Assembly (NCBI GenBank): GCA_020466095.1
Contig: CM035807.1
Span: 104,614,727 to 104,678,726, forward strand
Direction of reading: 5' to 3'
Origin: Chlorops oryzae
Taxonomy: Eukaryota; Arthropoda; Insecta; Diptera; Chloropidae
DNA length: 64,000 bases
Each line of letters opens with the position of its first letter. Position 1 is the first letter of the stretch. Shown one piece after another: positions 1 through 12,113 of this stretch. Below the pieces are notes generated by a model, which made no database searches, was not told the DNA's origin, and was given only the letters and a program-made list of their open reading frames with translations. The position numbers were made by a program, and so were the translations under genes.

Positions 1-244
1 ATTGACGATTTTTGAGTTGTGTCACCTTAGACCAAGGCTTTCTTTGAGGTTCTTTTAAAGATTCTTTGGTCTTGGAAATGCCGTACTCAATACAATTTGA
101 GTTCTTAGCAAACCTTAAAGTTTTTCCACAATCGTGACATCAAAAGGGACTTAAATGAGGTGTTTTGGACCGACTACAAAGTCAGACGTGGAGCATAATA
201 AAGCAACAAATCCTTGGCTGAACGCCTTCAACTCTAAGTACCTA
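1..244. other. Unassigned AT-rich sequence at the window edge
   Basis: I see no open frame, RNA gene or recognisable repeat end in this stretch. Confidence 0.4.
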
Positions 245-390
245 CCGTGAGCTCTCTACTTGCGGATATCCCTCTCAAATGGACATTTTTTGAGATTGAT
301 CTAACATAGTGTTTCTGCTTCTCACAGACATCTCTGTTAAACGGACATATTTTTCGGTTCCGTAGGAGTACGTTTAGGAGGAAGAACATT
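245..390. mobile_element. Decayed pogo/Tigger-like MITE (GCGGACAC family)
   Basis: CTCTCTACTTGCGGATATCC..., TTTTCGGTTCCGTAGGAGT and the distance between them match the copy at 52747-52905, with many substitutions. Terminal bases are unclear. Confidence 0.5.
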
Positions 391-581
391 AAACTTCCGA
401 ATCGGATTTTGGCGTCAAAATTTTTTCAAGAAACGGATTACAATTAGTCTACTTTTGGTCTAGCTCCAAACTGGACCAAAAAGGACCAGTTTTTTTTTTT
501 AATTTTAGTGCTAAAATTCTTAGAAATTTTCAATTATTTTACTTTGGGAGCCATTTTGGTATGGAAAAGGTCCAAGGTCGA

Positions 582-1022
582 TGGTTAAACCGCTATAAGG
601 TATAACAAATGTACCACAGATTTGAAGTAAATTGATCGAAGATTTAAAAAAAAATTAAAAAAGCATGTGTTAATTGGACCTTTTTCATACCAAAATGGCT
701 CCCAAAGTAAAATAATTGAAAATTTTTTCAGAATTTTTGACTTTGAGCGTTTATTTTTCACACAATAACTGCAGTTTTGACCATCAATTCAAATTTTGCG
801 ACCAAAAGCCTGTACAATTGCTTTCAAACCGCATTACAATTTTTTTTCTACAGTAGCCACTAGCGTGAGAATTGTTTTTCTGGACTTAGTGCAGAAAACT
901 TTAAGGCCCATATATCCTCAGGGGTTCAATTTTAGACCCCCACCTCACATTACGATTTTTTGTTCATCTTGGACTCCCCTTACCACCCTGTAAAAGAATG
1001 TATCTACTGACGGGACACCCTG
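582..1022. mobile_element. Right arm of a CAGGGTGTTCCG-family element, with a partial inverted arm
   Basis: The segment follows 40020-40464 (the right arm of the fold-back element) at roughly 75-80% by eye and ends GACACCCTG followed by TA. A piece at about 509-567 is the reverse complement of 677-735, so part of the opposite arm survives. No transposase core is left. Confidence 0.7.
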
Positions 1023-2607
1023 TATAAATTTTCATCCAAAGCGGACGAAATAAATTTTTCGAATTTTTTTGGTCCATAACTCTCTAAAAATCCTCTAGCC
1101 CCCACCTCCACATTTTTTTGGGTTAATGTCTTCTAATTGTTTAATATACCACTGTGGAAAATAAAAGCACTATCAAAGCACTTTTTCTCTGGACACGCCA
1201 CTGTTTCCTTTATATTGCTTTAAAAAACATTTTCTACAACTATCATAAGATTAAAAACATTTCCATCTCTGGTCTAGGAAACATTTCGAAAATTTCATTT
1301 TGACTTTTGGCATTTACACAAATGACTCTTCAGAAATAAATTTTCCCACTTAAACTCAGTACTAAAAGCACTTTGAAAGCAAAGTGTTTATTTATCTAGA
1401 ATTCGATTTTTTTTCTTTAAATACATATATACCCAACCTCAAAGGGATTTCCATACCTTACAATGACGTTTTCCGATATCTCGCGAGTATTGTTTACTAC
1501 CGTATTTACATTATTCTTCTACATTCAAATATATAGTTTGTATTTTCAAGCTGAATGGCTTTGCTTGAAATGATTTTTCGATTTATTTTTCTACTTTTTT
1601 TTAAACATCAAAAAGAGAAACAAACAAAAAAAAAGTTCTTTTTCAAGAAACCGTGAATTCTTTCAGTCCAAGCGAAATCGAAACAGGTCCATAAAATGCT
1701 AAATAAACAAAAAAAAATTGTATTCTTTATAGTTTACAGCAACTTGACGCTTTCTGATTCTTGTGAGTGGGCGAACAAAGCCGGCACATTTTATATGCAA
1801 ATCTGATGATCACGCCGAATTGAGTGCGTACCTATTTTATCTGAAAAAGGTACCTACATGTTAAAATTGAAGGACTTTTCTTTTGCCAGTCCATTTTATT
1901 TTACTCATTCAAATTGACATCATCTCTCATTTATTTTTGTCTTAAAAAAGTCTTTTAATATCAAAAGTGTGTGAATGCTTAAAATCTGGTTTCTTGTGGT
2001 CAAGTGTATGACAAGGTCAAGGTTGTCGCCGGTCGCTCATGCAGATACAAGTTCGACTTGAAGTAAGCCGCGTCCATTTCAAGCCCTTTTGGCATGCAAA
2101 TGCAACAGATTCAACAAGCGTAATCATCATCATCGCAACCATCATCATCGTCATTACAATAATTTTCGCAATCATCATGTTTTTTGTTTTTGTTTTCGTA
2201 TTCGTTTTTGTTTTGGTCTTCGGCAACACGACAATCAGCAACTGCTCGAGAACTTCTTAAACTGTCAGACTGACTTAATGGCCTCCGGCGTTTTGGGCTT
2301 GCTCTCGAGATTTAAATCAGTTTAGAGTCGTGTAAAAATGTTTCACCGATAAAGACTTGATTACCAGTTGTTGTTCGGTTTCGTTTTTTTTTTTTTTTGT
2401 TTTCAAATTGTTGTGAATATTTTATTAACCGTCTTCACAATCGTGATTCATGATTATCGTCATTATAAGAACCGATGTCGTGTGCCGCTTTGCGTTGCGT
2501 TTCTTGCATCTGATTAAAGAAGATTAAGCAAGACGGAAACTTTGGAAAATTTATGCAGATTTCCGTACAAAATCATTCTTGATTCTCTTTCCATCCCTTG
2601 TTGAAAT
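1023..2607. other. No supported gene; short simple repeats
   Basis: The stretch is AT-rich. It contains an imperfect CAT/CATCG repeat at 2127-2158 followed by a T/G-rich tract (2178-2220), and T runs near 2383. Small open frames here are made of these repeats. Nothing else is recognised. Confidence 0.5.
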
Positions 2608-2900
2608 TCCTACTAATCTCAAACTACTCCCAAACAAGTCACAAAAATACCGGGACTACCACCTTTTAATTTGCCAGCCAATGCCTTAACATTGAGCTGT
2701 AATTCGCTAATAACCACTCCCACATTTAACAGACCTCCTATGGTCAATTAGAGGTTATTGGTCCTATTTCTACTACTTTTTTAAATAAACCTCTCCTAGG
2801 CCACTTGTTGGTACTCAAGGTTTTGTTAGTTTTCATATAAAAAATACTCTTGACTAGTCACATTCCGACTAATCTCAGAGTACTCCCATTTTGGTAAGTT
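2608..2900. repeat. Unclassified interspersed repeat, copy 1
   Basis: The segment shares an ordered series of words with the reverse complement of 43175-43530 and with 63700-63990 (ACTAATCTC, TACC(A/G)GGACTAC, GGTCAATTAGAG, CACTTGTTG). CTAATCTCAAACTACTCCCA at 2612 and CTAATCTCAGAGTACTCCCA near 2871 are direct repeats that may mark its ends. Confidence 0.6.
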
Positions 2901-3842
2901 CCCCTCTTCAATAGCGGCAGGTCGTTTCTTGCCTTCTCACTTCTTTACATACCGAACTTAACTAATGATATTTTTTATTCTCTCCAACATTTGAGCGATA
3001 TGAACTTGTCTCATTAAGTCTGGTTTGACAGCTGTCAGCGATGATAATTCTATTTTTGGATTGTTTATTTTTGTGCTCCCATTCGCTCTGGGAAACTCAT
3101 GGAAATTTCCTTTGCCATTTAACACTAATATCTTCTTTTTTTTTACTTTTAATGCAATTGAGAGTATCTCGCAAGAACGCTTCAATAGCGGAAAATTAAC
3201 CGACAAAGTACAGACGTAGGTTATTTTTTTTAGCATTTCTTAAAAAAAAATCAAAATCAAAAAAGAACTGATAAACGCAGGCGTAAGCATAACACAACGA
3301 AAAAGCTTCACACATCGAAGAAACTTTTGATTTTCATGCTCGTCTTTATTCACGAACTTTTCACATGAAAAACACTGAAATATCGATATTTAATGAAAAA
3401 GAAAAAGTTTTGCGAATATTTGAACATGATAAATGCACACTTGAAAACTTCATCAGCACTTTTAAATTTGTTTTTATGAATCATGGAACTTTCATCGTTC
3501 GAGCATGCACCAGCCTGTCAAACCAAGTCATAATTTAAATGAATTCAATTAAATTTGAAGGGAAAAATAAAACATCATTAAAGCCTCGTTGAAAATTAAT
3601 TAGCGTCGATGAATTCAAGTGGCTTAAGGATTGAAGCCGGGATATAAAAATATCCTTTTTTTTGTTTCTCATTCATATTTGTAGTCATTTGTATGTTTGA
3701 TTTGCTGTTGGATACGTTTGGATGAACACTTCTTCTTTGCTTAATTTGTGATTGAAAAGAGCCGGAGTTTCTCATTTGCAGCTTCAAAACGATGGAAATC
3801 ATTCAACTCCACTAATGACACTTATCCAAATAAAGAATAATA
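2901..3842. other. No supported gene
   Basis: AT-rich sequence with scattered short open frames that lack codon bias or splice context. No repeat family recognised. Confidence 0.4.
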
Positions 3843-4295
3843 GGGCATTTACACATACGTTTTAGCGCTACTCGTTTAAGCTAAAACGACCAAGTCAAAA
3901 CGGGGTGTTTACATATGCGCATGTCGTTTTGTCATTTTGTAGTTCTCTTTTGTTTTCTCAACACGTGAAATATGAGTGAATATTTTAATTTAGAAAAGAA
4001 GCAATGATTGAAATTGTGTTCGTTTTCTACATTGGTTGTGGAAACAACCTCACAATTTTCAAATTAGAAATTTCAATAACCATATGTTTTGCATTTTCAT
4101 AGTGATGACACTCGGATTTCGATATTTTTATCAGTTATAAGCAGGATTTATCTTGTTTAGCTACTTATTTTAAATTAAAACAGGAAAGTTTCTCGTTTTA
4201 GTTTCGTATTAAAAAACGGGAAAAATCTAAGTTGTTTTAGTGCTAAAACGGGCAAAGTTACTAAAACGCGAATAAAACGGCATCTGTAAACGGCC
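3843..4295. mobile_element. 453-bp terminal-inverted-repeat MITE, TA-flanked
   Basis: Left GGGCATTTACACATACGTTT and right AAACGGCATCTGTAAACGGCC are inverted matches with a few differences, and TA lies on both sides. GTTTTAG/CTAAAAC motifs recur in the subterminal regions. There is no coding potential; the superfamily is uncertain. Confidence 0.65.
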
Positions 4296-4949
4296 TATAA
4301 GATAACATAATTTTATACGAAATAAATCAGAATTAATTATAATTATATAATTACTTGAGGGTTGAAATTTCCAGTATGCTGATTTAAAAGATTTGTTTCA
4401 TCTTCCTATTTATATGCGATCGAAATTCTTTGTCAAAAATACCGAATACGTTCTTATAAAATTCTTCCACCTACCCTGTAGAAGATTGGAGTACTCCAGG
4501 GTATGGTCTAAGAGTACTCGTAAATGCCCCAGTACTACTCGCCATTAATTTCCTCCGCAATGCATTCAACTGACGGTTTTAACATTGTGCTGTCATTGAA
4601 AAATCTCTAGTCGCGTTTGAAGTAGTGTAGAAGTAGAGATTATGGGGCCAATCAAGTACATTTGATATGTTACGTTACTAGGAAAGGCAACGTCTCGGGC
4701 TGGAGTAGCGCATCGAAAGACCGGAGATTCTCGCGAATTTTTTTTTTTTTTTTGGATTAGATATTCAAAATTAATTATTAAGAAGAACAAAATGGATATA
4801 AAAAATGAAAAAAAGGGTTCTAAACTCATAGAAATATTTGAACAAGTTCTGAGACGTCAATGCACCAATGGCGAAGTCAGACAAGCCATGTGTATTTTAT
4901 TTTCAATTTTTTGTATTTTTGAGTTTTACCATCCTTCCAAATTTTTTTC
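4296..4949. other. No supported gene
   Basis: AT-rich sequence with T/A runs. Nothing recognised. Confidence 0.4.
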
Positions 4950-5035
4950 ATCTACGACGGGGATCGAACTCGTGACCTTCAGATTTCTAGACCAACACTC
5001 TTCCATCTCTCTTTTACTCTCTCGTTTACCGTGCC
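4950..5035 (-). repeat. tRNA-derived SINE-like fragment
   Basis: On the minus strand, GAGTTCGATCCCC (plus-strand 4959-4971) is a good polymerase III B box and GAAGAGTGTTGG (near 4995-5008) resembles an A box at tRNA-like spacing. The sequence does not fold into a full cloverleaf, so it is a tRNA relic or SINE head rather than a working tRNA gene. Confidence 0.45.
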
Positions 5036-5703
5036 AGTAGTTAGTCTCTACTCTCGGTATCTATATTCGTGCACTGGTTCTTTTTCCTATACTCGAGGAC
5101 TACTCGCTTGAGCTCCAATTTACCCCAATCTCCTATAGGGTATTCTTCATTTCAAGAGCAAACTTGATCACAACAAACATAGTTAAAATGACTTCCCCGT
5201 TTGAACCAAAGTATCCTTACCACAACTGTCTGCAATTTTGCATGTGAATAGCCGTCTAAGCCATGCGCTCGGATATTAACATGTCATCAAACTTGTCGTT
5301 TAATTGTGCTGCAAAAATAGTAGGTAAGGATTTGAAATTCTATGTTTTTGTTGCAATGCTGACGATTTGTTGTGGTCGGTGTTTAGACAACCATAATGTG
5401 ATTGTCATTCAAACATTTTGTTTCAAGTTTCTACGTATTTTTGCTCCTGATTTGAATGGATTTTGTCCATACAATGTGCATGAGATGTCCTATTTATTTA
5501 TGCATGTTCTTTCATGCTCAGATGATCATTGTTGAGTGTTACAAACTGACAAAACAATTTTTTTTTTTTTTTGGTGCCAATTAAAGTTGTGTTGTTTGAC
5601 TTAAATTAGATTCGTTTTGTCTATCATAGTTTGCGTAGAACAAGAAGATTTGGTAAATCGAAGAACATTGAATTAAGAAATCGAAGAATTTGTTTTGCTG
5701 GTA
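5036..5703. other. No supported gene
   Basis: Short open frames (the longest is 90 codons, 5263-5535) show no recognised domain or splice context. Confidence 0.4.
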
Positions 5704-7274
5704 CAGTAAAGCTTCCATAACTCGAATGGAATATTCCGATTGCGAATATTTTGTATAGAATTTCATTTCCCTAGATCGAAATCTCTATAGTTCGAACTAT
5801 TTCTTTGGATAGTGGTGGTTCGAGTTACCCAAGCGACACAACTTGTCTTTAAACGGTCTTCAAGAGCGCTCAGAGACTAATTAATGAGAGCTTATGCTCT
5901 TAGAAAAGCTCTTTGAGCGCTCTTGAAGACCTTCTAAAGACTAAAAGGACGCAAAAAGGCGGGCTTAGGGGCCATATGAGAGTTTTTAGAGACTTGACAA
6001 AAAATCAGTTTTCTCTCTAGGATGTCTTTGAGAACTCTTTGAAAGATCTTTAAAACATCTTTAAGAGTTCTTTGAAAGACTGAATTATGATGTCATCATC
6101 AGTCAGTGTGCGTGATAGGGACGCAAATATGCTCATACGTTTTATAAAATATATCCTATTTCTTTTTCTTTAAGAAGAAACACAAAAGACGTCCTACATA
6201 TTCAATGTTGGAAATATTTTGAACACAAAAGGACACGTGTAAAGATTATAATGTAATAAAAAATTATGAAAAATTGTATTGAAATATCTCGATTATTTGA
6301 ACATAAAAATGAAAACGGAGATCAGTTCATCAGCTATATGATATATTCTACCCCACTAAATTTTCACGCGCCTTTAAAATATTAATGTTTTGTAAAAATT
6401 TTTAAGTTTAAAAATCGTTATTTTTTAAATTTTCTTTCCGTTTATTTTAAAATATATTCTGTAATAATAGAAAACTTATTTCAGGCATTTTCCCTTCTTA
6501 AATTAAAGTCAATATTTTCATAAAGCATAAAAAACTTTTCGTTGATTGTTTAGAAATAAATTCATGCAACTTCGTTCCAAAAAGATGGCGGATTTTCAAA
6601 TGTCTTTTGAAGACCTTCTGAAAAGTTAAACAGCTCAATAGTGAGCAGACAAGCTTAGAGTTGCATCAGGATTTTTTTGTTTCAATCTAAATAACACCCC
6701 TGGTAAGAGTTGCATTTTTATTTTGCTTTTGTTATTTCTGTTCTCACTTGATAATGTCAACCCTGCGTAAATGAGAAAAATGTCAAAAACAAGCAATAAA
6801 ATGTAAGACTCACTATTCCCTCTCAATAAGTTCTTTGTAAGAGTTTCCAAAGACGTGACGTCACTGAAAATTTCTGAAAGGTCTTTATAAACAGGATTAT
6901 AGAGGTCTACTCTCACAAAGCTCTTTAAAATGTGTTTTGAAGAGTTTTCCTAATATGAATGTGTTAGCTCTTTGAAATACCAATATGAGAGTTTCCGAAG
7001 AGTTAAAAAAACGCTATCGGAAATCGGTCTTCGGACGCTGTTCAAAGAGTTAATTGAGAGCTTTCTAAGACATCCGATTTTTGAAGTATTCTAAGGACGT
7101 TTGAAAGAGTTTTTTGAGACAAGATATTTTTTAAAGTTTTTATTATACTTTTCAGAGAGTTTTCAAAGACATCAAGTTTTTCAAAGTCCTTCTAAAGAGC
7201 ATTCAAAGAGTTTTATGTCTAAGAATACTCTCCAAATTTGATATCTGTGTCGCTTGGGTATGGAAGTTTGACTG
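5704..7274. mobile_element. pogo-like 138-bp MITE split by a later insertion
   Basis: The ends CAGTAAAGCTTCCATAACTC and TATGGAAGTTTGACTG are inverted matches flanked by TA (5702-5703, 7275-7276). Without the insertion at 5828-7258 and its duplicated TA, the remainder is a compact palindromic MITE. CAGT ends and a TA target fit the pogo/Tc1 group. Confidence 0.7.
5828..7258. mobile_element. 1431-bp TIR element with subterminal AGAGTTCTTTGAA-type repeats
   Basis: It starts CCCAAGCGACACA and ends TGTGTCGCTTGGG, with TA on each side (5826-5827, 7259-7260). Both halves are filled with short repeats of the type GAAGAGTTCTTTGAAAG in either orientation (for example 5860-6080 and 6895-7215); the middle (about 6100-6600) is AT-rich. 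No transposase frame is seen. Confidence 0.75.
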
Positions 7275-7276
7275 TA

Positions 7277-9530
7277 TATCTAACATACTGGGTTTTTTTT
7301 GCACATGATGAATCTTTTCACACTAGCATTACCTTCAATGCAACATGCTCAAAATGAACGTTTCCTTGTTTTCTTTAACCAATTTCCCTGCACCGGTTGC
7401 TGGTTGCATGTTTTCCTCGAGTATCTTTACTGCAGGAAACAACGTCCATTAAACGATTTAGACTATCACAGTTGGCGGAACGATAATTAATGCAAAAAGT
7501 TACACCAGTCAGGCAGTGTTGACTTTAATTGAAGCGCTCCAAGTGCTACCAGAACTTGCAAGTGATTTAATGACTGCTAACGAGTCGTTTGCGCTTTTCA
7601 ATTATTCGCATAACATACATAGTTTGAAGTAATTAGTGTGCTCTTGAAAATCGAGGCTCCTATGGAATTTCAAAGCCGATTAATTCATTTCTTAGAAAAA
7701 AAAAACCAACTCCATTAATTTATTTAATTGTTCTAATCGTTTTTTGTACTTTGAATTGAATTGAAATCACATGAAAAGGCATTCTAGGTACGTACGTACA
7801 TATGACAGTTTAAAAAAAAAAAAGAAAACTTCAATGAAAATTCCTATATCCTGTAAACCGTAAGGGACTAAGAGTCTCTTTCTCATTTAAACGTGATGAC
7901 AAACAAAGATTGAATGGGAAAATTGCGCCAATGCCATTTGGCAGCCAATAGCGCAACCAAGTCTCATGCAACATTTAGGAAGCAATAAAAATGACATTTT
8001 CGTTTAAAGAATTTCCACAGAACCTCCACAAACACAGAAAAATAAATAAATAAAACAATAAAAAAAGGCAGTCAAGTACGTAATACGATTTACCAATGCA
8101 TAAATATGACTAAACAATTCGAAGAACGTAGTTTCAAAATGGCCGGAGACGTGCCGCAGTGGATTGTGCTGCTCCTCGACTGTCTGACGTTAAATGCTTT
8201 CTTTACTTTGAAATAGACACGAATGTATGTAGGTTAGCCAGCCATGTGTGCGGTTTCCGAGGATAGTACGGAAGGATGACATTTTGGTTGACAGATCGCC
8301 ATAGAAATAAACATGCAAAGTGTGCAACTCAAAATAACAATGACAGCAACAAGCTACGAAAATAAAATGGCAGACAAACAAGCACACACACACAGAGAGA
8401 GAGACATATGTATGCATGGAGTTATGTGTCTACGGGATGACTTCCTGTCGCGTGAGACTGTTTACTTCTAGTTGCTGCATGTTGCAACGATGACTGTCCC
8501 ATATTCCTATATTCCTCTAATGTGTTTATAAAGTGCACCAAGCAGCGGGCCTAAAGCCAAACCATTTTCTGTGGCTTTGTATGTGGGTGGGTGTGGGTGT
8601 GAGTGTAGGTACCTCCGGATGTATTTGGCTTCACTGCCAAAACAGCTTTAGCCCGTTCCCCTCTGACACCTCGGTGTCGTTCTGTGTTTCGATTTTCCCT
8701 TTTGTGCTACATTAAAATATAATGACATGGCTCTTGATATAGTGGTTGTGATGGTGGTGACAGTGGTCGTTGAGCCTTATGCACTGGCCAATTTCATGTA
8801 TCTTTGCGATGTAGAGATTGCGGTAGCAGAAACTAACATTCCATGAAGGAGTTAACAGGGGAGCGGAGGGCGGAGCAAAAGTTTAGCAAACTGATATAAC
8901 TTTGGTTTCTAACCTCAAGAGTTAGTTTTTTTTTGGCAAGTAGGTACACGTTATCGCAAAAGGAAAATTAACTTTTTGTACAAATTTTTTGAGTGCTGCA
9001 AATTCAGACATTGTCAGTCACATGGACGAAGGAGCTTTATAGCATTCTAGTATATTTTTGCATGTATGTTTCTATATGTAAGCGACCAAGCAGCCATGGC
9101 TCGGAAAATGTGAAACACCGAAATATTTAAGGCTTATTTGTATGATTTATTGTGGGTAATGAGTATGCCAGGGAGCCCAAGACTCTTAAAGGAACTTGGC
9201 AGCGTATTTTTGGCAAACCGAAACGATTTTGGTCATTTTGAATTGTATTACATGCAGTCTTGGTGATTTGATAAGCGTTCGCTGAACTAAGATATGATTG
9301 AGATAGTTTGAGGCTTGCACATAAGTAAAATTTATACAAGAACATGGAATGGATATTGCTAATGGGTCATCACGGTAATAAAAAATTGTCTTCCTTCCAT
9401 CAAGTCGGGAGAGGCATATTTTTCCGCCTTTTTTTTCCTTTATTTTCATATATGTATGTCCCCCCATTTTGATTTGTTCATTTAAACGTCCTTCTGCTGA
9501 TGAAGGTTGAATAGATTCGTCTCTTTACAC
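7277..9530. other. No supported gene
   Basis: AT-rich, mostly unique-looking sequence with a short CA/GA microsatellite near 8382-8405 and GTGGGT repeats near 8586-8610. Candidate frames are short and unsupported. Confidence 0.4.
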
Positions 9531-10748
9531 ACCCAAAAAAAAGTTTACCCGAAACCATGGTAAAATGAACTCAATTTATAGGAAATTGATCATGATATGG
9601 CGCCATAGAAAAGCATACTCAAATTGAAACCAAGTTTTTCCTTAAATAGAGGAAAAAAAATTCTTTCACCTGAGTTCATTTGGAATTGAAATAAGTCTAT
9701 ATTTCCTCAAATGGAGTAAGTAGTTATCGATTATTTCTTCAAAACGAGAAAAAATTTCCTCAAAATGAATAAAAATTTCCTAAAAATGTGTACAAATTAT
9801 TTCAAAATGAGTACGAATTTCCTAAACATGAGTAAACATTTCTTCAAAATAAATAAAATTTTCCTAAAAATTATTAAACATTTCCGCAAAATGAGTAAAA
9901 TTGACCTCAAAATGAATACAAATTTCCTAAAAATGAGTAAAATTTTCTTCAAAATGAGTAAAATTTTCCTCAAAATGAGTAAATTTTTCCTCTAAATGAA
10001 TAACAATTTTGTGATATATATAAGTTAGTTTTAGGAAATGTTTACTTATTTTAAGGAAATTTTTCCTCATTTTGAGGAAATTGTTATTCTTTTTTAGAAA
10101 ATTTTTATTCACTTTGAGGATATGTTTACTTATTTTGAGGAAATTTTTACTCTACTCATTTCTAGGAAATTTTTACTTAGTTTTAGGAAATGTTTACTCA
10201 TTCTGATGGAAAATTTTACTTATTTTTGGAAATTTTTACTCATTTTTAGGAACGTTTTATTCAATTTGAAGAAATTTTACTTATTTTTAGGAAATTCCTT
10301 TTCACGTGGAAAAAAATTTTCTTGATTTACGTAAATTCGTTTGCGATTGGAAGACGTTTGTACTCCATTTGAAATCGATACATGAAATTAAGTAAAATTT
10401 TCATTTATATGGGTAAATTCGTTTTCATTTTCAGGAAAATACTGTACTGAATCTAAGTTAAAATTAACTTCTATAAAAGCATTATTTCTTACAAATAAAA
10501 ACGTTTTTCCTCCATATCAAAAGAAACTGCCCTCAATTTCATGTATTTAAACATACTCAATCCAAGGAAAAAGTTGAACTTGTTTTGAGTATGTCCTAAT
10601 TTCGAGCTAACTTAAAATAAGTACGGTTTTACTACAACTGGGGAAAATTTCTCTGTTTGAAGTAAAATTTAACCAGATTTGTGGAAAATGCATTTACTCA
10701 TATTGAGGAATTTTTTACTCATTTTAGGGACATACTTTTCGTTCAGTG
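9531..10748. repeat. Fold-back array of 21-bp units in two opposed halves
   Basis: From about 9735 to 10008 a degenerate 21-bp unit (TTCCTCAAAATGAGTAAAA) is repeated more than ten times. From about 10030 to 10320 the same unit repeats as its reverse complement (TTTTGAGGAAATTTTTACTC). Related, more diverged units extend to both ends. Outer ends ACCCAAAAAAAAGTTTACCC and GGGACATACTTTTCGTTCAG are loosely inverted. Arms made of short tandem repeats are the hallmark of fold-back elements. Frames such as the MSKIFLK heptad series are products of the repeat. Confidence 0.75.
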
Positions 10749-11449
10749 CAAATGTACGTATACAATCAATCCAAGCACTTGCCCTTAATCTCTTGCCTGA
10801 CCTTAATCTTCTTTTCGTTGTTGTTGGATTCAACTCAGCAAGCATTTAAATAATAGGAGCTTTTTTTTATAAGAATTTTAAAATATTATGACGCTTAATC
10901 CGAAACGAGTTCTAAATAAATGAAAAGTTAAAGGACTCAGATTATTTTCTGGGCAACTAAGACTAACAAGTGAGTTGGTTAAAATTTCTGCCTTATCGGT
11001 ATTTAAATACTTAGAATGAATTTCTTTCGTCAAAAAAAAACCCACATTTCATTCATTCTTAAAATTGTTTAACTACGACCCGGAATCTTCTAATTTTTTT
11101 TTTGTTATCAAAAGAGATGTCAATGATCTTCAAGCGATCATTATAAGCATATGGAACATATTATGTATACAAAATGATTCTCAATGGCCTTAAACTTGTT
11201 ACCTATCAGAAAACAAGATTGAACAGGTTACCCTCAAGTCAATTTTGTCAATGGAATCGCAAATCGCATGTATTTACATCTGCTTATCATATTCATTGCC
11301 TCGTTAAAATGCCATTTTGCTTCTTTTTTTATATTGGAATAATTTTAATATTTTATTATTTGCCCTTTTCGAGACTGAGCTATATTTAGGTGAACGAAAA
11401 TATTATCTTTTCGAATCAGCTGATACGATCTGTCCAGCATATTTTGTAT
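10749..11449. other. No supported gene
   Basis: AT-rich sequence; nothing recognised. Confidence 0.4.
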
Positions 11450-11655
11450 AAGAGTAGGTAGGTAGGTAGGTAGGTTGAAGTGGCTGCCACTTGGGTCGTT
11501 AATCGGCCCATTGTGATACCAAGGAGGTTTTTCTTGCGTTTGTGTGAGTGTATGTATGTCTTATTATGTAGTGTGCCCCTGTGCCGGAAATTGAACCTCG
11601 GACCGTGGGATCAAGAGCATAGCACACATCCCCTACGCTATCCCAGAGCCACTGT
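11450..11655 (-). repeat. tRNA-derived SINE with (TAGG)n tail, copy 1
   Basis: On the minus strand a tRNA-like head (A-box-like GATAGCGTAGGGG near 11632-11645, B box GAGGTTCAATTTC near 11588-11600) is followed by a linker and a conserved tail containing GGTATCACAATGGGCC and GGCAGCCACTTCAACC. It ends in a (TACC)n run, read as TAGG repeats at 11455-11474. The tail is shared with 21620-21715 and 30685-30895. Confidence 0.6.
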
Positions 11656-12113
11656 ATAAGAGTAAGTAGTAACTAAATTTAGTTTGAGAATATAAGAAAC
11701 AATTTCCTAAGGAAAATTTTAAGGTCTATCAGTACCGAACCTCAAGCCTTGAATAATTTCAAAGCCATTAAAAATTATTTTTTACAAATTACTAACAGCT
11801 CAACGTTGCGGAGGGCTTGTTAAAATTTTAAATGCAATAACGAACAATATTCCAGTGCATAATTAATTAGAGCGTAAAAACGCACGATGCTCTAAGGAAA
11901 TTAACCACCGAAATTCTTGTTTATTTTGGTTTACTTTACCGTAAAATTAGGTTGTTTTAAGTAAATTTCGGTCTTCTCTAGCCTTGCTTGCCAAAACGCA
12001 CGAATTGCTTCTGAAAACAATTTTAATGAGCCTCTTCACCTCTCGGAATCATAGCCGATTAAAGAGCTTTACGTAAATTAATATTTCGAGCTTTTAACTA
12101 ACAAAATATTTTA
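11656..12113. other. No supported gene
   Basis: AT-rich sequence; nothing recognised. Confidence 0.4.

Noticed and set aside
9735..10320. Regularly spaced repeats that could suggest a CRISPR array
   Set aside because: The units are directly adjacent, degenerate and inverted halfway; there are no unique spacers, and the genome is eukaryotic.
9765..10325. Frames with repeating heptads (MSKIFLK-like), possible coiled-coil proteins
   Set aside because: The 21-bp DNA repeat causes the heptads, and frames appear on both strands of the inverted halves.
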